The notes beneath the pieces are model-generated. The model was given only the letters and a program-made list of their open reading frames with translations, searched no databases and was not told where the DNA came from. From positions 1,309,001 to 1,373,000 of the forward strand of contig NZ_JAATJC010000001.1 of assembly GCF_011927725.1 (NCBI RefSeq): DNA of 64,000 nucleotides, given 5' to 3'. Each line of letters opens with the position of its first letter. The stretch's first letter is position 1. The stretch is from Sphingomonas kaistensis (GTDB lineage Bacteria > Pseudomonadota > Alphaproteobacteria > Sphingomonadales > Sphingomonadaceae). The translations under genes were made by a program, and so were the position numbers. This document shows, in pieces, positions 18,315-26,360 of this stretch.

Positions 18315-19006
18315 GCCGGGGCCGGGCCAAGCGTAGCGCGCTGATCGCGCTGTGCGCGTGCCTGGCGCTGCTGTTCGCCGGGCTTGGCGTGTGGCAGGTC
18401 GAGCGGCTGGCGTGGAAGCGGGACCTGATCGCCCGGGTCGATGCCCGGCTCGCCGCACCCCCGGTCGACCTGGCCTCGCGAACATCCTTGCCCGAATATA
18501 GCCGGGTCCGCGCCAGCGGCCGCTTCGATCATGCGCGCGAGACATTGGTCGATGCACTGACCGAGCGCGGCAAGGGCTTTTGGGTGCTGACCCCGCTGGT
18601 CACCGCCGATCGGAAGATCCTCGTCAATCGCGGCTTCGTGCCGAGCGATCGGGCGCCTGCATCCTCCCGAAGCCAAGGTCAGGTCGCAGGCGAGGTGGCC
18701 GTCACCGGCCTCGTTCGCCTCACCGAGCCCGAGGGCCGTTTCCTGCGCGCCAACCAGCCATCCGCCGGCCGCTGGTATTCGCGCGACGTGCAGGCGATTG
18801 CAGCGGCGCGCGGCCTCCACAATGTCGCGCCTTTCTTCATCGACGCCGACGCGACGGCCAATCCGGGCGGCCTGCCGATTGGCGGGCTGACGGTGGTCAG
18901 TTTCCGCAACGCCCACCTCGTCTATGCGCTGACCTGGTTCGGGCTGGCCGCCCTGTGCCTGTTCGGGCTGGTGCTGACGCTCCGATCGACGCACAACGGG
19001 GGCTGA
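18311..19006 (+). CDS. SURF1 family oxidase assembly protein (GTG start)
   Basis: SURF1-like protein, 231 aa, with a helix at each end of a periplasmic domain. SURF1 proteins help insert heme a/o into heme-copper oxidases. Signature segments are GVWQVERLAWKRDLIARV, GFWVLTPLVTADRKILVNRGFVP and the C-terminal HLVYALTWFGLAA. The start is the GTG that overlaps the cyoD stop (GTGA). A longer frame starts inside cyoD but is not expected to be used. Location after cyoABCD fits its role. Confidence 0.92.
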   Translation: MSRGRAKRSALIALCACLALLFAGLGVWQVERLAWKRDLIARVDARLAAPPVDLASRTSLPEYSRVRASGRFDHARETLVDALTERGKGFWVLTPLVTADRKILVNRGFVPSDRAPASSRSQGQVAGEVAVTGLVRLTEPEGRFLRANQPSAGRWYSRDVQAIAAARGLHNVAPFFIDADATANPGGLPIGGLTVVSFRNAHLVYALTWFGLAALCLFGLVLTLRSTHNGG

Positions 19007-20313
19007 TGGACGTGCCACTGCTCGCCCTCACCAACCAGCCGTCGAGGCTGCCCGGCCGCTCGCCGCAGGAAGCGGTGATCGAGAACATGCGCCTGCTGAT
19101 TCAGCTGCGCTGGATCGCGGTGGCGGGGCAGCTGGTCGCGATCCTGGTCGCACACCTGCTGCTAGACGTGACGCTTCCGCTGGCCGCGATGTTGAGCGTC
19201 GCCGGGCTGCTGGCGCTGGGCAACCTGCTTTTCACCTTCACCCTGCGCGAACGCTGGGTGGTGCCGGGTGAGCTGTTCCTCGCCCTCCTGCTCGACATGG
19301 CCGCGCTGACCGCCCAGCTCTACCTCAGCGGCGGCGTGCGCAATCCGTTCGTCTCGCTCTACCTCCTGCAGATCGTGCTCGGCGCCGTGCTGCTGCCGGC
19401 CGGGCGGGCCTGGCTTCTGGTCGGGGTGTCGATTGCCGCCTTCATCTTCCTTGCGCTGCGCCACCTGCCGCTGAACCTGCCGCCGCTGGGTAAGGATGAC
19501 ATCGACCTGTTCCTGATCGGGGAGGAGATCGCCTTTGTGATGGTGGCGATCCTGCTGGTGCTGTTCACCACCCGGATCAGCCGCAACCTGCGCGCCCGTG
19601 ACGCCTATGTCGCGGAGCTGCGCCAGCGTGCCGCGGAGGAGGACAGCATCGTCCGCATGGGCCTGTTCGCAAGCGGCGCCGCGCACGAGCTGGGCACGCC
19701 CCTTTCCTCGCTGTCGGTGCTGGTGGGCGACTGGCAGCGGATGGCCGACTACGGTTCGGACCCCCACTTCCGCGAGGAGCTTGCCGACGCCCGCCGTGCG
19801 GTGGAGCGGTGCCGGGAAATCGTCAGCGACATCCTCGACACCTCGGGCCTGCCGCGCGGCGAGGCGATGGCGAGCCTCGCCGCCGAACAGTTGCTGGAAG
19901 GGCTCGTCGCCGACTGGACGGCCCTCCACGAGGAAGTCCCGCTCGACGCCAGCTTCGGCGCGGTGCGCGGTGCGCGGATTCCGGGCGAGCCGGCGCTTCG
20001 CCAGGCGCTGTGGAGCCTGCTCGAGAATGCCGGCGAGGCGAGCCCCAGCGGAATCGTCATGCGGGCCGAAGCGACCGGCGACCAGTTGGTCGTCCACATT
20101 CTCGACGACGGCCCCGGCTTCGCGCCCGAACAGATCGCCGCGCTCGGCCAGGCGCTCCGCTCGGCCAAGGGGGCAGGCCACGGCCTCGGCCTGTTCCTGG
20201 CGTCCAGCGTCGCGCGGCGGCTGGGTGGTTCGCTCGATGCCGGCAACCGGCCGGAAGGGGGCGCTTCGGTCCGTTTCGCCCTGCCGCTGGTCGGCTCGGA
20301 GCGGAGCGCATGA
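19006..20313 (+). CDS. regB: sensor histidine kinase, RegB/PrrB type
   Basis: A 435-aa membrane kinase with six hydrophobic N-terminal segments. The quinone-site motif GGVRNPF (RegB: GGxxNPF) lies at about residue 108. The H-box is GAAHELGTPLSSL, identical in form to RegB. Forty-two residues after that His comes ERCREIV, which holds the redox-box cysteine known from RegB. The ATPase motifs LLENAGEA, DDGPGF and GHGLGLFL follow. RegB responds to respiratory redox state and phosphorylates RegA. Here it overlaps the SURF1 stop (TGATG) and the regA start (ATGA), so it appears to be co-transcribed with its presumed signal source, the cyo oxidase. Confidence 0.92.
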   Translation: MDVPLLALTNQPSRLPGRSPQEAVIENMRLLIQLRWIAVAGQLVAILVAHLLLDVTLPLAAMLSVAGLLALGNLLFTFTLRERWVVPGELFLALLLDMAALTAQLYLSGGVRNPFVSLYLLQIVLGAVLLPAGRAWLLVGVSIAAFIFLALRHLPLNLPPLGKDDIDLFLIGEEIAFVMVAILLVLFTTRISRNLRARDAYVAELRQRAAEEDSIVRMGLFASGAAHELGTPLSSLSVLVGDWQRMADYGSDPHFREELADARRAVERCREIVSDILDTSGLPRGEAMASLAAEQLLEGLVADWTALHEEVPLDASFGAVRGARIPGEPALRQALWSLLENAGEASPSGIVMRAEATGDQLVVHILDDGPGFAPEQIAALGQALRSAKGAGHGLGLFLASSVARRLGGSLDAGNRPEGGASVRFALPLVGSERSA

Positions 20314-20843
20314 CCCCGCACAAGCGCCTGGTGATCGTCGAGGATGACGAGGATTTCGCGCGGACCCTGGCCCGTTCGTTCGAACGGCGCGGCTATGCGG
20401 TCAGCACTGCGATCGGGCCCCAGGAACTCGAGCGGCTGCTGGCCGGGCAGGGGTTCGATTTCGCGGTGGTCGACCTCAAGCTCGCTACGCATTCGGGGCT
20501 GCCTTGCGTTGCGGCCATTGCCGAGGCCGACCCCGCCACCCGCATCGTCGTCCTGACCGGTTTCGCCAGCATCGCCACCGCCGTGGAGGCGATCAAGCTC
20601 GGGGCGGCCCACTATCTCCCCAAGCCCAGCAACACCGACGACATCGAAGCCGCCTTCGGCCGCGCCGCTGGCGACTCCGACGTTCCACTGGACGGCCGGG
20701 CGACGTCGTTGCGGACGCTGGAATGGGAGAAGATCAACGAAACGCTGATCGCCACCGGGTTCAACATTTCGGAAACCGCGCGCCGCCTCGGAATGCACCG
20801 CCGGACGCTTGCCCGGAAGCTCGAAAAGCGCCCGGTCCGCTAG
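20310..20843 (+). CDS. regA: response regulator, RegA/PrrA type
   Basis: A 177-aa regulator with a receiver domain (VEDDEDFARTLARSFERRGY; phospho-acceptor Asp in FAVVDLKLATHSG; Thr and Lys in VVLTGFAS and YLPKP) and a compact Fis-type helix-turn-helix, NISETARRLGMHRRTLARKL, the hallmark of RegA/PrrA/ActR. In relatives RegA activates puf, bch and oxidase genes at low oxygen. It ends 4 bp from the convergent DUF3422 gene. Confidence 0.94.
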   Translation: MTPHKRLVIVEDDEDFARTLARSFERRGYAVSTAIGPQELERLLAGQGFDFAVVDLKLATHSGLPCVAAIAEADPATRIVVLTGFASIATAVEAIKLGAAHYLPKPSNTDDIEAAFGRAAGDSDVPLDGRATSLRTLEWEKINETLIATGFNISETARRLGMHRRTLARKLEKRPVR

Positions 20844-20846
20844 GCG

Positions 20847-22148
20847 CTAATCGTCGTCGATCCGGCCCGACACGCGGCGCAGCGTCCACCACACGCCGGC
20901 GACCACCAGCGGCACCAGCAACAGGGTCAGAAGTGCGGTGTCGACATGCACCCGCTCGTCGAGGGCCTTCAACGGGATGAGCAGCAGCGACACCACGTAA
21001 TAGGAGACGGCGGCGACCGACAGGCCTTCGACCGTGCGCTGCAGCCTCAACTGCATCGAGGCGCGGCGGTTCATGGATTCGAGAAGGTCGGCGTTGATCT
21101 TCTGCGTCACCAGCTCGACCCGCGTGCTCAGCATCTGTCCGGCGCGCGCGATGCGCGAGATCATCTCGGCCTCGCGCTGGGCGATGCTGAGGCAGGTGCG
21201 CATGGCCGGGCCCAACCGGCGGTCCATGAAGTCGCGCATGGTTTGCCGCCCGGCCAGCGCCTCCTCGCCGAGCGATGCGATGCGGGCCTGGACGAGGTCG
21301 TAATAGGCCCGCGCTGCGCCGAAGCGGAAGCTGGTGCTGGCGCTCATCGCCTCCATTCGGCCCGACAGCGCGACCAGCCTGGCGAGCAGGTCGCGATCGT
21401 CGTCGACGCCGAGGTGGGTGGCGATCTTCTCGGTCAACTCGCGCGCCTCGGCCTCGATCTCCGCCAGCTTGGCCGCGGTCTGCTGCGCCACCGGGAAGGC
21501 GAGCAGGGCCATCAGCCGGTAGCTCTCGATCTCGAGGAGGCTGAGCGCGATGCGGCCGGTCAGTACCGGATCGTCGACGTGCATGAACAGGCGAAAACGG
21601 GTCATGCCGCCGGCGTCGGCGCGGAGGTCGGTCAGCACGGTCGCCGTCTCTCCCATGATCCGCGAGCCGACCTTCTCCTTCGGGTCCGGCACCGTCTCGC
21701 GACGCTCCTCGCGGGCGATGACCAGGGTGGTCAGCACCACCACCTGTCCCGGAAGGCTGTCGAGCCACGCCCTGGGCACGGCGGCGATGGCGCTTTCCTC
21801 CGGCGTGCCGTCCGGACTGGCAAGGAAGGTCCAGCTGGAAAATTCGCCATGCTTCTCCCACCGCAATTGCCAGTCGCCACCGTCGACCGCGCACCATACC
21901 GCATCGTCGGCCGCACGCGGCGCCCCGATACGCTTGCAGAGATCGGAGATGTGGCGGCGGTCGGCGGCGGCGCCTTCGGGTCCGGACAGGGCCGCGATGC
22001 GGGTGACGAGCATCGGCGCGCTGATCGGAGTCGACGGGCGCGCATGGACTTCGGCGAGCAGCGAGTCGCGTTGGGGATGGAAGTCCAAGGCCGCCCCTTT
22101 TCTGGTTTTGCCGGCATCCAGTGTGGCGGCAGAATTTGCCTGTGCCAC
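20847..22148 (-). CDS. DUF3422 family membrane protein
   Basis: A 433-aa protein matching the DUF3422 family, which is common in Proteobacteria and has no established function. The N-terminal half has FHPQRDSLLAEVHARP and GEFSSWTFL, the middle is a long alpha-helical region with QREAEMISRIARAGQMLSTR, and two C-terminal hydrophobic helices (AAVSYYVVSLLLIPLKAL and LLTLLLVPLVVAGVWW) anchor it in the membrane. It is divergent from the cytochrome c gene and convergent with regA. Confidence 0.85.
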   Translation of the reverse strand: MAQANSAATLDAGKTRKGAALDFHPQRDSLLAEVHARPSTPISAPMLVTRIAALSGPEGAAADRRHISDLCKRIGAPRAADDAVWCAVDGGDWQLRWEKHGEFSSWTFLASPDGTPEESAIAAVPRAWLDSLPGQVVVLTTLVIAREERRETVPDPKEKVGSRIMGETATVLTDLRADAGGMTRFRLFMHVDDPVLTGRIALSLLEIESYRLMALLAFPVAQQTAAKLAEIEAEARELTEKIATHLGVDDDRDLLARLVALSGRMEAMSASTSFRFGAARAYYDLVQARIASLGEEALAGRQTMRDFMDRRLGPAMRTCLSIAQREAEMISRIARAGQMLSTRVELVTQKINADLLESMNRRASMQLRLQRTVEGLSVAAVSYYVVSLLLIPLKALDERVHVDTALLTLLLVPLVVAGVWWTLRRVSGRIDDD

Positions 22149-22221
22149 TGGACCTAAGGCTCATTTGCTTATGTTATTTGTTTCTGCTTAGTTCGCGCTC
22201 GTAACAAGGGAGTTTTCGCCC

Positions 22222-22749
22222 ATGAATCGCTCTTCCAGCTTGCTTGCTTCCGCCCTGTTGGTCGGTCTTTCGGTAACAGCTTGCGGCGGGGGCGGGGGCG
22301 ACAAGGGCGGCGGCGAAACGGCCAACACCGCTGCGACGCCGGCAGCGACCGAAACGGCTGCAGCTCCGGCGGCTCCAGCCGCTGCCGCGGCGCCCGCGGC
22401 CGACAACGTCGATACCGTCAGCGGCGCCAAGTTCGCCGACTTCACCGGCGACGCCGCCAAGGGCGAGGCGGTCTTCATCCAGTGCAAGACCTGCCACGTC
22501 ACCGACGCTGGCGTGAACCGCATCGGCCCGTCGCTGCACGCCGTGGTCGGCCGCAAGGCGAGCACCATCGCCGGCTACCAATATTCGGAAGCCAACCACA
22601 ACAGCGGGATCACCTGGACCGCCGAGAAGCTGTTCCAGTATCTCGAAAATCCGCAGCGCGTCGTGCCCGGCACCAAGATGGCCTTTGCCGGCATCCAGGA
22701 TCCGCAGAAGCGCGCCGACCTGATCGCTTGGCTCGCGACCCAGAAGTAG
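22222..22749 (+). CDS. membrane-anchored class I cytochrome c (lipoprotein)
   Basis: A 175-aa c-type cytochrome. A lipoprotein signal (LSVTAC, Cys at about residue 21) is followed by a Gly run and an Ala/Thr/Pro linker of about 45 residues, then a cytochrome c2/CycM-like domain with heme site CKTCH and axial Met in VVPGTKMAF. The domain would be held on a tether in the periplasm. It could carry electrons to PufC or a terminal oxidase; the position next to the PGC supports this but does not prove it. A strong terminator hairpin follows. Confidence 0.88.
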   Translation: MNRSSSLLASALLVGLSVTACGGGGGDKGGGETANTAATPAATETAAAPAAPAAAAAPAADNVDTVSGAKFADFTGDAAKGEAVFIQCKTCHVTDAGVNRIGPSLHAVVGRKASTIAGYQYSEANHNSGITWTAEKLFQYLENPQRVVPGTKMAFAGIQDPQKRADLIAWLATQK

Positions 22750-22760
22750 GACTTTCCCTC

Positions 22761-22804
22761 GCGGCGTCCCGGTCGATCGACCGGGCGCCGCCCTTAACTT
22801 TGTC
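22761..22804 (+). terminator. bidirectional terminator between cytochrome c and bchP
   Basis: Stem GCGGCG-T-CCCGGT (22761-22773) pairs with ACCGGG-CGCCGC (22780-22791), with one bulged T and a CGATCG loop, then CCTTAACTTTGT. It lies in the gap between convergent genes and probably ends transcription from both sides. The rest of the 187-bp gap to bchP shows nothing else. Confidence 0.75.
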
Positions 22805-22936
22805 TGCCGGCAAGTGCCGCTCGTCCCCTTAACGCGGGACGGGGTCACGATCCTGTGCCTCGGCCGCCTCACGGCAGGGTCATGCGGACATGCGACGCCC
22901 GCGCGGGGCGCCGGTACAACGGCGGCGGCCGCGCGC

Positions 22937-24124
22937 TCAGGCAGCGACCTTTGCCAGCCCGAGCAGGTGGGCCGTATCCTTGAGGAAAATGCGCAGGTGC
23001 GCGCCCGGCTTGGCCCTAACCAGCCGCTTGTTCATATACGCCTGCCAGGTCAGGTGCTGGACGTCCTTGTCCGCGCACATGTGCACGAACCGCTCGCGCC
23101 GCTTGTCGGACTTGTACCAGAAATACTGCATCAACCGCAGCACCCAGAACACCTTGCCGTGCGCCTTCATGAAACGCTGGCGGGCGAGTCCGAGCGCGCG
23201 CGGATTGCCGGTGTCGAGGAATTCGGCGACCGCCTCGCCCGCCATCCGCCCGCAGGTCATGGCATAATAAATGCCCTCACCCGAAGCCGGGGCGACCACG
23301 CCGGCGGCATCGCCCGCGACCACCACGTCGCGGCCATTGTCCCACCGCTTGAGCGGCTTCAGAGGAATCGGCGCGCCCTCGCGGCGGATGGTCTCGCATC
23401 CGGCCAGCCCGTTGCGGTCCCGCATGACGGCCACCGCTTCGCGCAAAGCGAAGCCCTTGTGCGCGCTTCCGACGCCGACGCTGGCGGTATCGCCATGTGG
23501 GAAGATCCAGCCGTAGAAATCGGGGGACAGGTCGCCCTGGTAGAAGACGTCGCAGCGCCCTGCCTCGTATGCGGCGCTGTCCTGCTCGGGGGCGCGAATC
23601 ACCTCATGATACGCGAAGACGCAGGGCACGCGCTCGGCGCCGGGCAGCGCCTCGCGGGCGACCGCCGAACGCGCTCCGTCGGCCCCGATGATCGCCGCCG
23701 CGCCGACTTTCACGAGCGCGCCATTGCGGCCCTCGCGATAGCACAGGATCGCGCGTCCCTGCTCGTCGCGCTCGATCCGCTCGAACGTGCCGCTGCGGCG
23801 GTGCGCGCCATGGCCTGCCGCACGCTCCCTCAGCCATTCGTCGAAGTGGTCACGATCGACCATTCCGACGAAGCCGTCGCCGACCGGCATCCGGACCGCG
23901 CGGTCGGACGGCGCGATCATCCGCGCCGCGGTCGCCCGGGCGACGAGAAGCGAAAGCGGAATGTTGAAGTCCGCGAGCAGTCGCGGCGGAACCGCTCCGC
24001 CGCACGGCTTGATCCGTCCTGCCCGGTCGAGCAGCAGCACCTTCCTGCCCGCCGAAGCGAGATCGTCGGCGGCGGTCGCGCCGGCTGGACCGCCGCCTAC
24101 GACGACGACGTCGAACTGCTCCAT
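22937..24124 (-). CDS. bchP: geranylgeranyl reductase BchP
   Basis: A 395-aa flavoprotein that reduces the geranylgeranyl tail of bacteriochlorophyll to phytyl using NADPH. The N-terminal dinucleotide motif VVVGGGPAGATAADDLA, the CGGAVPPRLLADF block, and the second FAD motif VVVAGDAAGVVAPASGEGI are all present, as is the C-terminal WKAY-like MNKRLVRAKPGAH region. The start MEQFDVVVVG lies inside the end of bch2 (28-bp overlap). The open frame continues upstream through bch2, but only as an out-of-frame shadow. Order bchG-bch2-bchP is as in Rhodobacter. Confidence 0.96.
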   Translation of the reverse strand: MEQFDVVVVGGGPAGATAADDLASAGRKVLLLDRAGRIKPCGGAVPPRLLADFNIPLSLLVARATAARMIAPSDRAVRMPVGDGFVGMVDRDHFDEWLRERAAGHGAHRRSGTFERIERDEQGRAILCYREGRNGALVKVGAAAIIGADGARSAVAREALPGAERVPCVFAYHEVIRAPEQDSAAYEAGRCDVFYQGDLSPDFYGWIFPHGDTASVGVGSAHKGFALREAVAVMRDRNGLAGCETIRREGAPIPLKPLKRWDNGRDVVVAGDAAGVVAPASGEGIYYAMTCGRMAGEAVAEFLDTGNPRALGLARQRFMKAHGKVFWVLRLMQYFWYKSDKRRERFVHMCADKDVQHLTWQAYMNKRLVRAKPGAHLRIFLKDTAHLLGLAKVAA

Positions 24125-25413
24125 GCCTGTTCTCCAAGATGGTCGCGCCGCTGGGTCGCGGCGGGTAGGCGGGTGGCGAGGTGGGCGGCGCACAGGAAGA
24201 GCATCGCTTCGGCGCCGAAGGTAAAGGCGAAGGCCGGGCCGTCGGTGCCGATCAAGGAGCGCGCGGCGTCGGTCGCCAGCGCTCCGACCAGCCCGCCGGT
24301 GCCGAAGGCCAGCGCCTGGGCCGCGCCCCAGACGCCCATTCGGACTCCGGCCCGCGAGGTGCCGCCGCGCCCGGCCAACTCCATCATCGCGGCAATGGCG
24401 GAGGCGGCAAAGACGCCGTTCATCAGCCCGAGCACGAACACGTTGGTCGCAAGCGGCCACGGCGGCCCCGAGATGGCGGCGATGGCGAGGGCGGCAAGCG
24501 CGGCGGCCGAGCCTGCGCAGCCGGCGGTGGTCCACCACAGCAAGGGTGGTCCGCCGCGCCGCATCCACGGTCCGGCAAGGCATCCCGACAGCAGCATTCC
24601 GGCCAGGATGCCGCCGTGCTGGATACCGGCAAGCGAGGTCGACTCGCCCGGCGCCGCGCCGAACACCAGACCGGCGAAGGGCTCGAGGATCAGGTCCTGC
24701 ATGCTGTAGGCAAGCATCGACAGGAACACGAACAGCGTGAAGCGCACCGCCTCGCGGTCCGCGCGGACCTCGCGCAGCGCGTCGGCGAAAGGCTTGCGGC
24801 CGACCGGCGCGGCGGCGGCTGCGCCGGCCTTTTCGAGCCCGGCAATCGCCACCAGCGAGAGGGTGAAGGCGGCCAGCACCACGCTGGACGAGACGAGGGC
24901 AAGGCGCGGCAGGGAGAAGGGCTGGAGCTGGCTTCCCGCGACCCCGGCCGAAATGGCGATCCCGGCCACCATCATGATCCAGGTGGTCGCGGCGGCGGCG
25001 GCCCGCCGCTCGGCCGGGACGGAGGCCGCAAGCAGGGCAAGCAGGGCGGTTCCCGCAGAGCCGACCCCGAGGCCGATCAGGGTAAAGCCGAACAACAACA
25101 GCAACAGCGCTTCCCATGAGCCCGGCACAAGCATGGTGACCGAGTCCACTGCGGCGAGCGAGCCCAGCGACAGCAGGCCCATGCCGGTCACGATCCACGG
25201 CGTGCGTCGGCCGGAACGGTCCGAGGCATGGCCACTGACCGGACGGGTCAGCTGAACCGCATAATGCCAGGCGACGAGGCCCGCCGGTACTGCGGCGGCA
25301 AGACCCAGTTCGACCACCATCACCCGGTTCAGGAGGGAGGTCGACAGCATCACCATCGCGCCGATCCCGGCCTGCACCAGGCCGAGCCGGAGCACGGTGA
25401 GCCACCCGCTCAC
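24097..25413 (-). CDS. BCH2/PucC family MFS protein of the PGC (GTG start)
   Basis: A 438-aa, twelve-helix protein of the BCH2 branch of the PucC family, encoded between bchG and bchP as in other purple bacteria (orf428 in Rhodobacter). Motifs include GLVAWHYAVQLTRPVSGHASDRSGRRTPWI after helix 2 and LMNGVFAASAIAAMMELAG. Related LhaA and PucC proteins help deliver bacteriochlorophyll to light-harvesting complexes. Its own function is not settled; older names call it the 44.5-kDa bacteriochlorophyll synthase chain. GTG start overlaps the bchG stop (GTGA). Confidence 0.9.
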   Translation of the reverse strand: MSGWLTVLRLGLVQAGIGAMVMLSTSLLNRVMVVELGLAAAVPAGLVAWHYAVQLTRPVSGHASDRSGRRTPWIVTGMGLLSLGSLAAVDSVTMLVPGSWEALLLLLFGFTLIGLGVGSAGTALLALLAASVPAERRAAAAATTWIMMVAGIAISAGVAGSQLQPFSLPRLALVSSSVVLAAFTLSLVAIAGLEKAGAAAAAPVGRKPFADALREVRADREAVRFTLFVFLSMLAYSMQDLILEPFAGLVFGAAPGESTSLAGIQHGGILAGMLLSGCLAGPWMRRGGPPLLWWTTAGCAGSAAALAALAIAAISGPPWPLATNVFVLGLMNGVFAASAIAAMMELAGRGGTSRAGVRMGVWGAAQALAFGTGGLVGALATDAARSLIGTDGPAFAFTFGAEAMLFLCAAHLATRLPAATQRRDHLGEQAWSSSTSSS

Positions 25414-26312
25414 CGGAGCGAGCCCAGGCCGAAGGCGGCGACGACCATCCCGATCACGTACAGGCTGACGCCGGTCGCATTATACCAGGGCGCGAAGCGG
25501 CGCGGATCGCCGGTGAGGCGAACCATGCAGATCCCCTGCAAAAGCAGCGCGACGCCGACCAGCCCGGCGGTCAGTGCGAGGCCGCTGGCAAGCAGCACCG
25601 CGATCACCCCGACCTGCGCCGCCGCCATGGCGAGGCACGCCAGCAGCACCGCCGGCCGCGTTCCGAGCATCGCCGGGAGCGATCGCACGCCGGTCAGCCG
25701 GTCGCCCTCGACCGCTTTGAAATCGTTCAGCGTCATGATCCCCCACGCGCCCGCGCCGTACAGCAGCAGGACCGCGCAGACCTCGATCGGCGGCACCGCG
25801 GCGAGCATGACCGCGCTGCCGGTGAACCAGGTCAGCGATTCGTAGCTCAGACCGACCGCCAGGGGCCCCCACCAACCGCTTGCCTTCAGCCGCACCGGCG
25901 GGGCGCTATAGGCCCAGGCGAGGATCAGGGCGGCGACCGTAGCCACCGCCACTACCGGGCCCATGGCGATTGCCAGCGCCAGCGACAGGAGGGTGCCGGC
26001 TACGGCGAGCCACAGCCCCCAATTGCCGGCGATGCGGCCCGACGGGATCGGTCGCCCAGGCTCGTTGATCGCGTCGACGTGGCGATCGAACCAGTCGTTG
26101 ACCATCTGGCTGGTGCCGCACACCAATGGTCCGGTCAGCATCACGCCGGCAAGCAGAAGCGCGCCTTTGCCCGCCACCGGGGCGCCCGAAGCGATCACCC
26201 CGCAACCGAACGCCCACATCGGCGGAAACCAAGTGATTGGCTTGCTCAGCTCCAGCACGTCGCTGGCCAGCGGCGGGGCCGGCGGAAGCAAGGGGCGGGC
26301 AAGCCGGTTCAT
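25410..26312 (-). CDS. bchG: bacteriochlorophyll synthase
   Basis: A 300-aa UbiA-family prenyltransferase that esterifies bacteriochlorophyllide a with geranylgeranyl diphosphate. Eight or nine membrane helices are visible. The first Asp-rich motif is NDWFDRHVDAINEPGRPIPSG, which is diagnostic of chlorophyll synthases; the second is NDFKAVEGDR. It starts a three-gene block bchG-bch2-bchP. A promoter overlapped by a PpsR operator ends within a few bases of the start codon. Confidence 0.97.
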   Translation of the reverse strand: MNRLARPLLPPAPPLASDVLELSKPITWFPPMWAFGCGVIASGAPVAGKGALLLAGVMLTGPLVCGTSQMVNDWFDRHVDAINEPGRPIPSGRIAGNWGLWLAVAGTLLSLALAIAMGPVVAVATVAALILAWAYSAPPVRLKASGWWGPLAVGLSYESLTWFTGSAVMLAAVPPIEVCAVLLLYGAGAWGIMTLNDFKAVEGDRLTGVRSLPAMLGTRPAVLLACLAMAAAQVGVIAVLLASGLALTAGLVGVALLLQGICMVRLTGDPRRFAPWYNATGVSLYVIGMVVAAFGLGSLR

Positions 26313-26315
26313 CGT

Positions 26316-26333
26316 TGTAAGCTATGTCATACA
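26316..26333. promoter_or_regulatory. PpsR operator before bchG
   Basis: TGTAAGCTATGTCATACA fits the CrtJ/PpsR consensus TGT-N12-ACA exactly. It lies between the end of ppsR and bchG, over the probable -10 of the bchG promoter, so PpsR binding would block transcription of bchG-bch2-bchP. Confidence 0.75.
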
Positions 26334-26347
26334 CAACATAGCGTCAA
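26319..26347 (-). promoter_or_regulatory. probable sigma70-type promoter of bchG
   Basis: On the minus strand TTGACG (complement of 26342-26347), a 17-bp spacer, then TAGCTT (complement of 26319-26324). Transcription would begin within a few bases of the bchG ATG at 26312, so the mRNA may be nearly leaderless. Confidence 0.5.
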
Positions 26348-26360
26348 ACGAATTGGACAG

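Noticed and set aside
24125..25405. 822-aa frame suggesting a Bch2-BchP fusion
   Set aside because: Upstream of the BchP ATG the frame is an out-of-frame reading of bch2. Both proteins have complete separate ORFs.
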